A stretch of DNA of 5,794 nt, taken from NCBI GenBank assembly GCA_029287695.1, contig JARFQQ010000205.1, positions 1 through 5,794 on the forward strand, read 5' to 3'. Positions within the stretch are counted from its first letter, which is position 1; the number at the start of each line of letters is the position of its first letter. This stretch comes from Gammaproteobacteria bacterium. GTDB taxonomy: Bacteria > Pseudomonadota > Gammaproteobacteria > Chromatiales > Chromatiaceae. Of the stretch, positions 1-5,794 are shown piece by piece. The position numbers were made by a program, and so were the translations under genes. Below the pieces are notes generated by a model that was given only the letters and a program-made list of their open reading frames with translations, ran no database searches and was not told where the DNA came from.

Positions 1-954
1 GTCGTGAAAGAAGATCCAGCCTGTGACGAGCAGCGTGATCACGAAAATGAAAAAGAAGACAGAGGTAATCAGGTCCATGATGGCCTTGCTGCGTTCGCTG
101 AGCTGGGTGTAGATCACGTCGACGCGCACGTGTGACCCCTCGCGTAGCGTGTAACCGCCGGCCAGGAGGTACTGCATGCCGAACATCAGGAACATCGACT
201 CATGTGCCCAGTTGGTTGGCGAATTGAACACATAGCGCGCGATGACCTCGTAGTAGTAGACGAAGACAGCGATCATCGACCAGTAAGCGACAAACTCGCC
301 GGCAAAGCCGTTGATCCTTCCGATGAGCCGGTTATAGGCAAAAGGTTCTCTCGACGGATCATGCTCCGGTTCGTGTGCCGGGCAGACGAAAGGTTCTGCT
401 GTGTCCAGTGATTCGATACTGTTGCGCTTGCGTATGAGACGGGGCAGCAGGAGCGCATCGGCAAGCAGCAACAGCAGCATGGTGACGGCGAGGGCGCGCG
501 AATAGAATTCCCACTGGCCCGAGAAGGCCTTTGCAACATCCTGCTCGGCTTTTGCTTCTTCCAGCGAGACAAGCGCCTTGTCGAGTTTCTCCTGTGCATT
601 TTTCCTGCCGCGCTCGATATTCTTTTCGGCACGCCTGATTTTCGACTCGGCAATTGAGACCGCGTTATTGGCTGACGAGAGACCGTCGCGCGCCTCCCGC
701 ACCTCGATGTTTGCAAAAAGAATGGTAATGAAAACAAGGGTAAAGGCGATCGCCCACTTGCTTTTGACATACAGCCGGTGACAGCCGACGAAGCCTCCCG
801 CGACGAGCAGGAAATAGCCGACTGTCAATGAGAGCGGTTGTGTTGATCCCGATCGCGCGCGTGTGCGCCTTACGATGAACCAGGCGGCGAGTGGAAAGAA
901 CACCAGCCCGGACCAGTAGAGCCAGTGAGGCATAACAAAGGAGAGTTCAGGCAT
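1..954 (-). CDS. TRAP transporter small permease (DctQ family) with TM2-like and coiled-coil N-terminal extension, 3' end cut by window
   Basis: This is the small membrane subunit of a TRAP (sodium-driven, binding-protein-dependent) transporter in the inner membrane. The frame is open for 318 codons to the left edge. Residues about 209-318 are a DctQ domain: a first helix, then ARYVFNSPTNWAHES (239-253), LLAGGYTLREGSHVRVDVIY (263-282) and a hydrophobic helix running into the edge. Before it lie a helix at about 12-28, a TM2-like hairpin at about 43-81 with GGFVGCHRLYVKSK in the turn, a charged heptad-like stretch at about 83-145 rich in E, K, R and A, and a helix at about 151-175. Ordinary DctQ proteins are about 160-200 residues with no such extension. 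The start at 954 is the first available: an in-frame TGA lies two codons upstream, and GGAAAGAG lies 9 bases before the ATG. It follows dctP by 87 bases, the usual P-Q order. The DctQ call is firm; the TM2 label rests on motif resemblance. Confidence 0.9.
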   Translation of the reverse strand, partial: MPELSFVMPHWLYWSGLVFFPLAAWFIVRRTRARSGSTQPLSLTVGYFLLVAGGFVGCHRLYVKSKWAIAFTLVFITILFANIEVREARDGLSSANNAVSIAESKIRRAEKNIERGRKNAQEKLDKALVSLEEAKAEQDVAKAFSGQWEFYSRALAVTMLLLLLADALLLPRLIRKRNSIESLDTAEPFVCPAHEPEHDPSREPFAYNRLIGRINGFAGEFVAYWSMIAVFVYYYEVIARYVFNSPTNWAHESMFLMFGMQYLLAGGYTLREGSHVRVDVIYTQLSERSKAIMDLITSVFFFIFVITLLVTGWIFFHD

Positions 955-963
955 GGCGTTTCA

Positions 964-971
964 CTCTTTCC
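964..971 (-). promoter_or_regulatory. Ribosome binding site of dctQ
   Basis: The minus strand reads GGAAAGAG, 9 bases before the ATG at 954. With the TGA just upstream in the same frame, it fixes the start of the extended DctQ, so the long N-terminal region is very likely translated and not an over-called start. Confidence 0.6.
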
Positions 972-989
972 AGGTGATTCGGTACGCCA

Positions 990-1013
990 CGCAGCTGCTT
1001 CCGTGCTGCTGCG
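990..1013 (-). other. Possible intercistronic hairpin between dctP and dctQ
   Basis: The arms CGCAGC (990-995) and GCTGCG (1008-1013) are perfect complements around a 12-base loop, with two more possible pairs inside the loop. The hairpin sits in the 87-base gap between the dctP stop and the dctQ start. No T-run follows on the minus strand, so a strong terminator is unlikely. A role in mRNA stability or partial attenuation, favouring the binding protein over the permease, is inference. Confidence 0.3.
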
Positions 1014-1041
1014 CGCGCTGTTCTGTGAGACATGCCTGTGA

Positions 1042-2181
1042 TCAGACTTTGAGTGTCTCTCCCTCGATCATGTCAGGAGTCACGTAGCCGAGCGAACCGG
1101 ACATCATGTATTCAAGCTGGATCTTGAAGACACGCGCTGCATCCGGGTCCTTGTTGGCCCACTTGAACCAGAGCGGGACGGCCAGTTCTGTGAAGGCCTC
1201 GACATCGTCCTGCGAGAGGCGCGTGATCTCGGTGCCCGCCTCGGTGAACTTGGCCCAGGCATCCTGGTCTGCCTTCTGGATTTTTGCATGGTGGATGTCG
1301 GAGTAGACATGCACTTCCATCTCCACGAAGGCTTTCATCTCGTCCGAGAGCTTGTTCCAGGAGTCCATGCCAACCGTGAGGTCCATGAGGTCAACCGGCT
1401 GGTAAATGGACATGAAGCCGGGTGGTCCCATGGAAATGTAGTCGGTGACCTGGTGGAAACCGAGTGCATGGTTGATGGCAGGGCCGACGTAGTCTGCGAC
1501 ATCGATGGTGCCTTTCTCGAGCGCCGGGAAGATCTCCGAACCGGGCAGGAGTGTCGTCTTTGCGCCGGCAGCCTGGAAGAGTTCGGCAACCATGCCTCCC
1601 GGAAGGCGCATCTTGCGTCCACGGAAGTCGTCAATCGAGCGGATCGGGACCTTGGAGTGGATGATATTCGGACCATGATGGATCGGGCCGACAAAGTGCA
1701 TGCCCTGCTTGGCGAAGATCTCTCTTGCCAGTTCGAGGCCGCCGAGGCCGTAGTAGAAAACGTCCCACTCGCCCGGTTGCCGCATGCTCATCGGGTATGA
1801 GCTCAGGAAGACCGCGGCCGGCATGCGTCCCGCCCAGTAGAGTGTGAAAGGATTCATGGCATCGAGCACGCCATTCTTGACGGCATCGAATAGCTGGAAC
1901 TCGCCGACGACATCCTTGGCGCCGAAGGGCTTGAAAGCCAGCTCGCCGCCTGTCTTCTCAATGATGCTGTCGCACCACTCCTTGAAGATCTCGAGGCCGA
2001 TGCCGCCCGGCCAGGATGTCTGGACCTTCCAGGTCGTTGTCTTCGCTGCCTCTGCGTTCGCAATATAGGGTGCGCCGAGGATTGCAGCCCCGCCGGCGGT
2101 GGCAGCTGCAGTTTTCAGAAACTGACGGCGTCCTTTCTGCACGCCGTCATCATTACGTGTCTCTTCACGCTTTTTTGTCAT
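1042..2181 (-). CDS. TRAP transporter substrate-binding protein, DctP family, TakP-like
   Basis: This is the periplasmic solute receptor that delivers an organic acid to the TRAP permease. The 379-residue protein starts with a twin-arginine signal: GRRQFLKTA (17-25), then an alanine/glycine-rich hydrophobic core and an ANA site (41-43) where signal peptidase could cut. The mature part has the family landmarks: WKVQTSWP (51-58), GVLDAM (104-109), the substrate-arginine region GRKMRLPGG (188-196, with R192 the likely carboxylate-binding residue), and EIFPALEKGTIDVADYVGP (216-234). The last segment strongly resembles TakP, the 2-oxoacid receptor of Rhodobacter sphaeroides. The substrate is therefore probably a small monocarboxylate such as a 2-oxoacid or lactate, but sequence alone does not settle it. 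AAGGAGA lies 5 bases before the ATG (2179-2181). It is the first gene of the operon, transcribed away from pgi. The family is certain and the substrate is open. Confidence 0.95.
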   Translation of the reverse strand: MTKKREETRNDDGVQKGRRQFLKTAAATAGGAAILGAPYIANAEAAKTTTWKVQTSWPGGIGLEIFKEWCDSIIEKTGGELAFKPFGAKDVVGEFQLFDAVKNGVLDAMNPFTLYWAGRMPAAVFLSSYPMSMRQPGEWDVFYYGLGGLELAREIFAKQGMHFVGPIHHGPNIIHSKVPIRSIDDFRGRKMRLPGGMVAELFQAAGAKTTLLPGSEIFPALEKGTIDVADYVGPAINHALGFHQVTDYISMGPPGFMSIYQPVDLMDLTVGMDSWNKLSDEMKAFVEMEVHVYSDIHHAKIQKADQDAWAKFTEAGTEITRLSQDDVEAFTELAVPLWFKWANKDPDAARVFKIQLEYMMSGSLGYVTPDMIEGETLKV

Positions 2182-2186
2182 GGTGG

Positions 2187-2193
2187 TCTCCTT
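2187..2193 (-). promoter_or_regulatory. Ribosome binding site of dctP
   Basis: The minus strand reads AAGGAGA, 5 bases before the ATG at 2181. This strong Shine-Dalgarno match supports the chosen start and suggests high expression of the binding protein. Confidence 0.8.
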
Positions 2194-2250
2194 CGGGTTG
2201 GTGGTCAGGCCTCTTTCTATTTCATAGTTATATGCATTGGGCCATCACTA

Positions 2251-2279
2251 ATTAATAACCTATTTTGATGAATAGTCAA
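2251..2279 (-). promoter_or_regulatory. Candidate sigma70-type promoter of the TRAP operon
   Basis: On the minus strand TTGACT (2279-2274, 5 of 6 to the -35 consensus) is followed after exactly 17 bases by ATTAAT (2256-2251, 4 of 6 to the -10 consensus). The stretch is AT-rich in an otherwise GC-rich window. Transcription would begin near 2244 and give a leader of about 60 bases before dctP. This is pattern matching only, and the -10 is imperfect. Confidence 0.5.
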
Positions 2280-2281
2280 AA
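2263..2281. promoter_or_regulatory. Inverted repeat TTTTGA-N7-TCAAAA, candidate operator for dctP
   Basis: Perfect 6-base arms at 2263-2268 and 2276-2281 flank a 7-base spacer. The right arm covers the proposed -35 of dctP, so a protein bound here would be placed to repress it. The binding family is unknown: the arms recall FNR/CRP-type half sites but the spacing is one base too long for FNR. Confidence 0.4.
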
Positions 2282-2396
2282 CTATACGGCCCGGTGAGCA
2301 GTCGTTTCCTCTGAACAGGCAGAAACTGTCCGGCATTTGAAGCCGTTTTCGCGCGGCGCGATTCTTTCCCCGGGATGCACCATTGCGCAGCCTGGA

Positions 2397-2412
2397 TGTC
2401 ACCCCGGTGACA
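2397..2412. promoter_or_regulatory. Palindrome TGTCACC-CC-GGTGACA, candidate operator for pgi-glk-glgC
   Basis: Seven-base arms (2397-2403 and 2406-2412) are perfect complements around two central bases, 71 bases before the pgi start. The two-base centre makes an RNA hairpin less natural than a dimeric repressor or activator site. An overlapping pair CCCCG (2402-2406) / CGGGG (2413-2417) could form a small stem instead. No regulator gene is in the window, so the binder is unknown. Confidence 0.4.
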
Positions 2413-2453
2413 CGGGGATGTGCAACGATGGCACGGAGTTTGCATTCTTCTTT

Positions 2454-2459
2454 GATAAT
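2454..2459 (+). promoter_or_regulatory. Weak candidate -10 element for pgi
   Basis: GATAAT matches five of six bases of the -10 consensus and lies 24 bases before the pgi ATG. No good -35 element lies 16-18 bases upstream, so it would need an activator or is chance. I found no better pgi promoter in the divergent region. Confidence 0.2.
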
Positions 2460-2472
2460 GCTGGAGTAAACG

Positions 2473-2477
2473 AGGAG
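2473..2477 (+). promoter_or_regulatory. Ribosome binding site of pgi
   Basis: AGGAG lies 6 bases before the ATG at 2484. It decides the start, because the reading frame remains open upstream as far as 2337 and a longer protein could be called by mistake. Confidence 0.8.
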
Positions 2478-2483
2478 ATAAAA

Positions 2484-4244
2484 ATGACAGAGCAGGCTCG
2501 GAATGCACTGCAATGGTGCGGCATCAGGCCCGGGGCCGAAGAGGTGCGCGATGAGAGGGCGGAAACTGCCGAAAGCAGGGTGGCCATGAGGGATGCCATG
2601 ACTGCGCTCATGCAGCACTACCGCGACATCGAACCGCTGCAGATGCGTGATCTGTTCGCCCGTGATCCGCAGAGGTTCGACCGTTTTTCTGTCGAGGCGG
2701 GTGACTTGCTGCTGGACTTCTCGAAAAACAGGATTACCGATGAGACCGTCAGCCTGCTCGTGCAGCTTGCGGAAGCTGCAGGGGTGCCCGAGATGCGCCT
2801 GGCAATGTTTCGCGGCGACAAGATCAATAACACCGAGCAGCGCGCGGTGCTTCACACGGCGCTGCGTAACCGCAGCGGCAGCCCTGTACTGGTGGATGGC
2901 CAGGATGTGATGTCCGGCGTGAATCGTGAAATCGCCAGGATGGGCGCATTCGCAGAGCGTGTCCGTTCCGGCGAATGGCGTGGTTTCAGCGGCAAGCGCA
3001 TCACCGACGTGGTCAATATCGGTATCGGCGGATCGGATCTCGGGCCGAAGATGGTCTGCGAAGCCCTCGAGCCCTTCATCCAGCCGGGCCTCGCTTTGCA
3101 CTTTATCTCCAATGTCGACGGCATCGCTACCGAGGAGGTGCTGAGCGCGCTCGATCCCGAGACGACACTCTTCATTGTCGCCTCGAAAACCTTTACTACC
3201 CAGGAGACCATGACGAATGCCGCGACCGCACGAGAGTGGTTTCTCTCCCGCTGCGGGGATGAATCCCGGATCGCGAAACATTTTGTCGCGGTTTCCACTA
3301 ACAGCGAGGCCGTCGCCGACTTCGGCATCGATGTCGACAACATGTTCGTTTTCTGGGACTGGGTTGGTGGACGTTTTTCGCTCTGGTCGGCGATCGGTCT
3401 GCCGATCATGATCGCCATCGGCGAGCAGCATTTTTCGGAACTGCTCGATGGCGCCCACGCCATGGACTGCCATTTCATGGCAGCCCCGCTCGAAGAGAAT
3501 ATGCCCGTTCTCCTCGCTCTGCTCGGTGTCTGGTATCAGAACTATTTCGGGGCCGAGAGCCACGCCGTGCTGCCATATGATCACCATTTGCGGTCCCTTC
3601 CCGCCTATCTGCAACAGCTCGACATGGAATCCAACGGCAAATCGGTCGACCGCGACGGGCAGCCGGTGCTGACAACGACTTCCCCGGTTCTCTGGGGCGC
3701 GACCGGCATCAACGGCCAGCATGCTTTTTACCAGTTGCTGCACCAGGGCAGCCGGCTGGTGCCTGCCGATTTCATCGCGACGGCCGAGACCCATTCAGGT
3801 CTCAGGCATCACCACGACATCATGATGTCGAATTTTTTCTCCCAGACCGAGGCGCTGATGCGAGGCCGGACGCTGGCGGAGACAGAGGGAGCCATCGCGG
3901 AAACAGGGCAGGATCCCGCGGATGCAGGGCATCGCGTCAATCACATGATCTTCGAGGGAAACCGGCCGACGAATACGCTCCTGTTACGAAAAATGACCCC
4001 CCGCAACCTCGGTATGCTGATAGCATTATATGAACACAAGATTTTCGTGCAGGGTGTCATCTGGAACCTCAATTCATTCGATCAGTGGGGCGTCGAGCTG
4101 GGCAAGCAGCTGGCTCGAACCATTCTGGACGAATTCGATGCTCAGGCGTCTCCGGCAACGCATGACGCCTCCACGAATAACCTCATCAGCCGCTACAGGC
4201 GCATGACAGGACGCGAAGACCTGGCGCCCGGAGAGAGGCACTGA
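2484..4244 (+). CDS. pgi: Glucose-6-phosphate isomerase
   Basis: This cytoplasmic enzyme interconverts glucose-6-phosphate and fructose-6-phosphate. The 586-residue protein aligns end to end with the long E. coli-type family. It has IGIGGSDLG (179-187) for sugar-phosphate binding, [14 protein letters not shown] (292-305) and [11 protein letters not shown] (531-541). The expected catalytic residues are present: R297 (GGR), E382 (MESNGK), H413 (NGQHAFYQ) and K541 (VELGK). All sit at a constant offset of 27 from E. coli E355, H386 and K514, so the core has no net length change. The N terminus is therefore about 27 residues longer than in E. coli, and the C terminus about 10 longer. The ATG at 2484 is chosen for its AGGAG. 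An internal methionine near residue 35 would fit E. coli length better but lacks that support. glk follows after 22 bases, so the two are probably co-transcribed. Confidence 0.98.
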   Translation: MTEQARNALQWCGIRPGAEEVRDERAETAESRVAMRDAMTALMQHYRDIEPLQMRDLFARDPQRFDRFSVEAGDLLLDFSKNRITDETVSLLVQLAEAAGVPEMRLAMFRGDKINNTEQRAVLHTALRNRSGSPVLVDGQDVMSGVNREIARMGAFAERVRSGEWRGFSGKRITDVVNIGIGGSDLGPKMVCEALEPFIQPGLALHFISNVDGIATEEVLSALDPETTLFIVASKTFTTQETMTNAATAREWFLSRCGDESRIAKHFVAVSTNSEAVADFGIDVDNMFVFWDWVGGRFSLWSAIGLPIMIAIGEQHFSELLDGAHAMDCHFMAAPLEENMPVLLALLGVWYQNYFGAESHAVLPYDHHLRSLPAYLQQLDMESNGKSVDRDGQPVLTTTSPVLWGATGINGQHAFYQLLHQGSRLVPADFIATAETHSGLRHHHDIMMSNFFSQTEALMRGRTLAETEGAIAETGQDPADAGHRVNHMIFEGNRPTNTLLLRKMTPRNLGMLIALYEHKIFVQGVIWNLNSFDQWGVELGKQLARTILDEFDAQASPATHDASTNNLISRYRRMTGREDLAPGERH

Positions 4245-4266
4245 CCAGGGACGCAAGCGGGAGCCT

Positions 4267-5244
4267 ATGAACAACGCTGTTCTCGTCGCCGATATCGGCG
4301 GGACCAAGAGCTGGGTATCACTCTTCGTTCCTGCCGATGATGGAAGCTGGCGGCAGGAGACGACAAGGAAGTACCTCAATGAAGAGTATGGTGATCCGTT
4401 CCCGCTGCTGCAGGATTTTCTCTCCCGGCTCGAACCGGGAGATTACCGCGTCGCAGCCGCGGGTCTTGCTGTTGCAGGACCGGTACATGGCGAGATTGCG
4501 GAGTTGACAAACCTGCCATGGACCGTCGATGCCCCGCGGCTCAGACGCCAACTTGATCTTGATCAGGTCCTGCTCATAAACGACTTTCAGGCTGCCGCTC
4601 ACGGGATTAGCCTTCTCGGAGAAGCGGATCTTTTCTGCCTGAATGATGCCCCCGTTGATGAGGACGGGCTTGCACTGATCACCGGCGCGGGAACAGGACT
4701 TGGTCTGGCGCTGATAGGGAAATGCCAGCATCTCCCCGTACGTGCCGTACATCCGACCGAGGCAGGCCACGCGGATTATGCGCCGGCGACTGAACAGCAA
4801 TTGCGCCTGAGCAATTACCTGCATGAAACCATTCGGATGGAACGTGTCAGCTGGGAAAACCTGCTGTCCGGGCAAGGGCTGGTTCTGCTCGATGCCTTTC
4901 TGCGCGGGCAGGATCACCCGGTATTGAAAACACCGGAGATAATTACAGCGGGGGCGGAACGCAAGGAGATTACCTCGCGTCATGCGATCCGCCTGTTCTG
5001 GGATCTCTATGCGGCCTGGGCCGGGAATGTTGCCCTGATGTACCGTCCCCTTGGCGGGCTCTTTCTCTTCGGCGGCATGGCAATGCGTCTGCGGCCCTGG
5101 CTTGAGCCCGAGCGTTTCATGCAGGAGGCCGTCAGCAGGCCAGCGATGCAGGACCTCGTCCGGGAGACGCCGATTTTCCTTGTGACAGATGAACAGCTGG
5201 CGCTCAAGGGCGCGGCCGTTGCCGTCAAAGAGATGTTTTATTGA
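4267..5244 (+). CDS. glk: Glucokinase (bacterial Glk family)
   Basis: This cytoplasmic enzyme phosphorylates glucose with ATP to glucose-6-phosphate. The 325 residues match the usual family length (E. coli 321). The ATPase fold motifs appear in order: [13 protein letters not shown] (7-19, phosphate loop 1), LAVAGPV (67-73), LINDFQA (103-109, with D106 the expected catalytic base), [12 protein letters not shown] (138-149, phosphate loop 2), [11 protein letters not shown] (163-173, glucose-binding E165 and H168), VSWENLLSG (194-202, likely glucose-binding E197) and [10 protein letters not shown] (266-275). It lacks the zinc-binding cysteine cluster of ROK-type kinases, so it belongs to the non-ROK group. 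The start follows pgi by 22 bases. The nearest Shine-Dalgarno-like run, GGGAG at 4259-4263, is only 3 bases from the ATG, which may lower initiation. glgC begins 11 bases after its stop. Free glucose could come from uptake or from breakdown of storage polymers. Confidence 0.97.
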   Translation: MNNAVLVADIGGTKSWVSLFVPADDGSWRQETTRKYLNEEYGDPFPLLQDFLSRLEPGDYRVAAAGLAVAGPVHGEIAELTNLPWTVDAPRLRRQLDLDQVLLINDFQAAAHGISLLGEADLFCLNDAPVDEDGLALITGAGTGLGLALIGKCQHLPVRAVHPTEAGHADYAPATEQQLRLSNYLHETIRMERVSWENLLSGQGLVLLDAFLRGQDHPVLKTPEIITAGAERKEITSRHAIRLFWDLYAAWAGNVALMYRPLGGLFLFGGMAMRLRPWLEPERFMQEAVSRPAMQDLVRETPIFLVTDEQLALKGAAVAVKEMFY

Positions 5245-5248
5245 GGGA
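5243..5248 (+). promoter_or_regulatory. Ribosome binding site of glgC overlapping the glk stop codon
   Basis: GAGGGA starts inside the glk TGA (5242-5244) and lies 7 bases before the glgC ATG at 5256. The arrangement suggests that translation of glgC is coupled to that of glk. Confidence 0.65.
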
Positions 5249-5255
5249 TTTAAGG

Positions 5256-5794
5256 ATGGTTATCGATAACAAAGAACAGCTGAAGATGCACAAGTACTAC
5301 GTCGAGCCGAAGATCGTCACTGAACTGACGCGCAAGACACTCGTACTGGTCCTCGCAGGCGGGGAGGGGTCGCGTCTCAAGGGATTGACCCGCTGGCGCG
5401 CCAAGCCTGCAGTCCCCTTCGGCGGAAAGTACCGCATTATCGATTTTGCCCTGTCGAACTGCGTCAATTCCGGGTTGCGGCGCATCGGTGTCCTGACACA
5501 GTACAAGGCGCATTCGCTGATTCGTCACCTGCAGCGTGCCTGGTCTTTCATGCGTCCGGAGATCGGGGAGTTTGTCGAGATCCTGCCCGCCCAGCAGCGG
5601 ACGGCCAAGAAGCAGTGGTACCAGGGCACTGCTGATGCGTTGTACCAGAACCTCGACATCGTCAAGATCCACAGTCCGGACTACGTGATTGTGCTTGGCG
5701 GTGACCATATCTACACCATGGATTATTCCGAGATGCTCGTGAACCACGTGCAGTCCGGTGCTGATTTCACTGTTGGCTGCATCGAGGTTCCGCG
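5256..5794 (+). CDS. glgC: Glucose-1-phosphate adenylyltransferase (ADP-glucose pyrophosphorylase), N-terminal part, cut by window
   Basis: GlgC makes ADP-glucose from glucose-1-phosphate and ATP, the committed step of bacterial glycogen synthesis. The frame stays open to the edge and gives 179 residues of a protein usually about 420-430 long. Visible parts of the nucleotidyltransferase domain are [15 protein letters not shown] (31-45, nucleotide loop), [17 protein letters not shown] (48-64), [15 protein letters not shown] (82-96), LPAQQR (110-115), [12 protein letters not shown] (121-132) and GGDHIY (148-153). Y122 matches E. coli Y114 (ATP site) and D150 matches the catalytic D142. The position of E. 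coli K39, which binds the activator fructose-1,6-bisphosphate, is W47 here. The glucose-1-phosphate-binding lysine and the C-terminal beta-helix lie outside the window. It sits 11 bases after glk with its ribosome binding site overlapping the glk stop, so it is almost certainly in the same operon. Other glycogen genes such as glgA may follow, but that cannot be seen. Confidence 0.97.
   Translation, partial: MVIDNKEQLKMHKYYVEPKIVTELTRKTLVLVLAGGEGSRLKGLTRWRAKPAVPFGGKYRIIDFALSNCVNSGLRRIGVLTQYKAHSLIRHLQRAWSFMRPEIGEFVEILPAQQRTAKKQWYQGTADALYQNLDIVKIHSPDYVIVLGGDHIYTMDYSEMLVNHVQSGADFTVGCIEVP

Larger units (their letters stand above)
2182..2483. other. Divergent intergenic region between dctP and pgi
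   Basis: These 302 bases separate two divergent operons. About 2215-2285 is AT-rich and carries the dctP promoter candidate and its dyad. About 2286-2450 is GC-rich and carries the TGTCACC/GGTGACA dyad. The frame of pgi stays open upstream to 2337 but has no ribosome binding site there and does not look like conserved protein. I see no RNA gene, no riboswitch I recognise, and no convincing small gene. Confidence 0.8.

Noticed and set aside
273..770. A 165-codon minus-strand open frame within dctQ
   Set aside because: It is a shifted-frame shadow. The other minus frame, open through 954-1, encodes the recognisable DctQ domain.
990..1013. Rho-independent terminator after dctP
   Set aside because: The stem has no following T-run on the minus strand and dctQ continues the operon, so it is listed only as a possible hairpin.
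2265..2279. An FNR-like box TTGAT...TCAA in the divergent region
   Set aside because: The spacing is TTGA-N7-TCAA while FNR needs TTGA-N6-TCAA, so only the general dyad is reported.
2337..2483. Upstream in-frame extension of pgi from a TTG at 2337
   Set aside because: It has no ribosome binding site, its sequence resembles no Pgi, and AGGAG sits just before the ATG at 2484.
2217..3794. A 525-codon open frame on the minus strand opposite pgi
   Set aside because: It is antisense to a fully conserved pgi, shows no recognisable motif, and such frames are common opposite GC-rich codon-biased genes.
4318..4983. A 221-codon minus-strand open frame opposite glk
   Set aside because: It lies wholly antisense to glk, whose motifs are intact, and it has no recognisable domain.
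5250..5747. A 165-codon minus-strand open frame at the right edge
   Set aside because: It is the antisense shadow of glgC, whose plus-strand translation is clearly conserved.

Overview
The window holds five protein genes in two divergent groups, with no RNA genes, mobile elements, CRISPR arrays or long repeats that I can see. The base composition is moderately GC-rich and the proteins are typical of Proteobacteria. The GlgC fragment looks most like those of Gammaproteobacteria, while the TRAP transporter would also fit an alphaproteobacterium, so the class is only a tentative inference.

Left arm (1-2181, minus strand): part of a TRAP transporter operon in the usual P-Q order. dctP encodes a Tat-exported, TakP-like periplasmic substrate-binding protein and is complete. 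It is followed by an unusual dctQ (small permease) gene that runs off the left edge. The DctQ domain is preceded by about 205 extra residues holding a TM2-like membrane hairpin, a charged coiled-coil and a further membrane helix. The large permease gene (dctM) would be expected just outside the window.

Centre (2182-2483): a 302-base divergent intergenic region. The half near dctP is AT-rich and holds a plausible sigma70-type promoter for dctP, overlapped by a TTTTGA-N7-TCAAAA dyad. The half near pgi is GC-rich and holds a second dyad, TGTCACC-CC-GGTGACA.

Right arm (2484-5794, plus strand): a compact pgi-glk-glgC run with gaps of 22 and 11 bases. Glucokinase makes glucose-6-phosphate, phosphoglucose isomerase interconverts it with fructose-6-phosphate, and GlgC makes ADP-glucose from glucose-1-phosphate. 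The cluster links hexose-phosphate entry to glycogen synthesis. Phosphoglucomutase, the step between glucose-6-phosphate and glucose-1-phosphate, is not in the window. glgC is cut by the right edge.

Most of the window is ordinary metabolism. The part that most deserves a second look is the extended DctQ, followed by the two dyads in the divergent region. I found nothing that convincingly amounts to a wholly new system.
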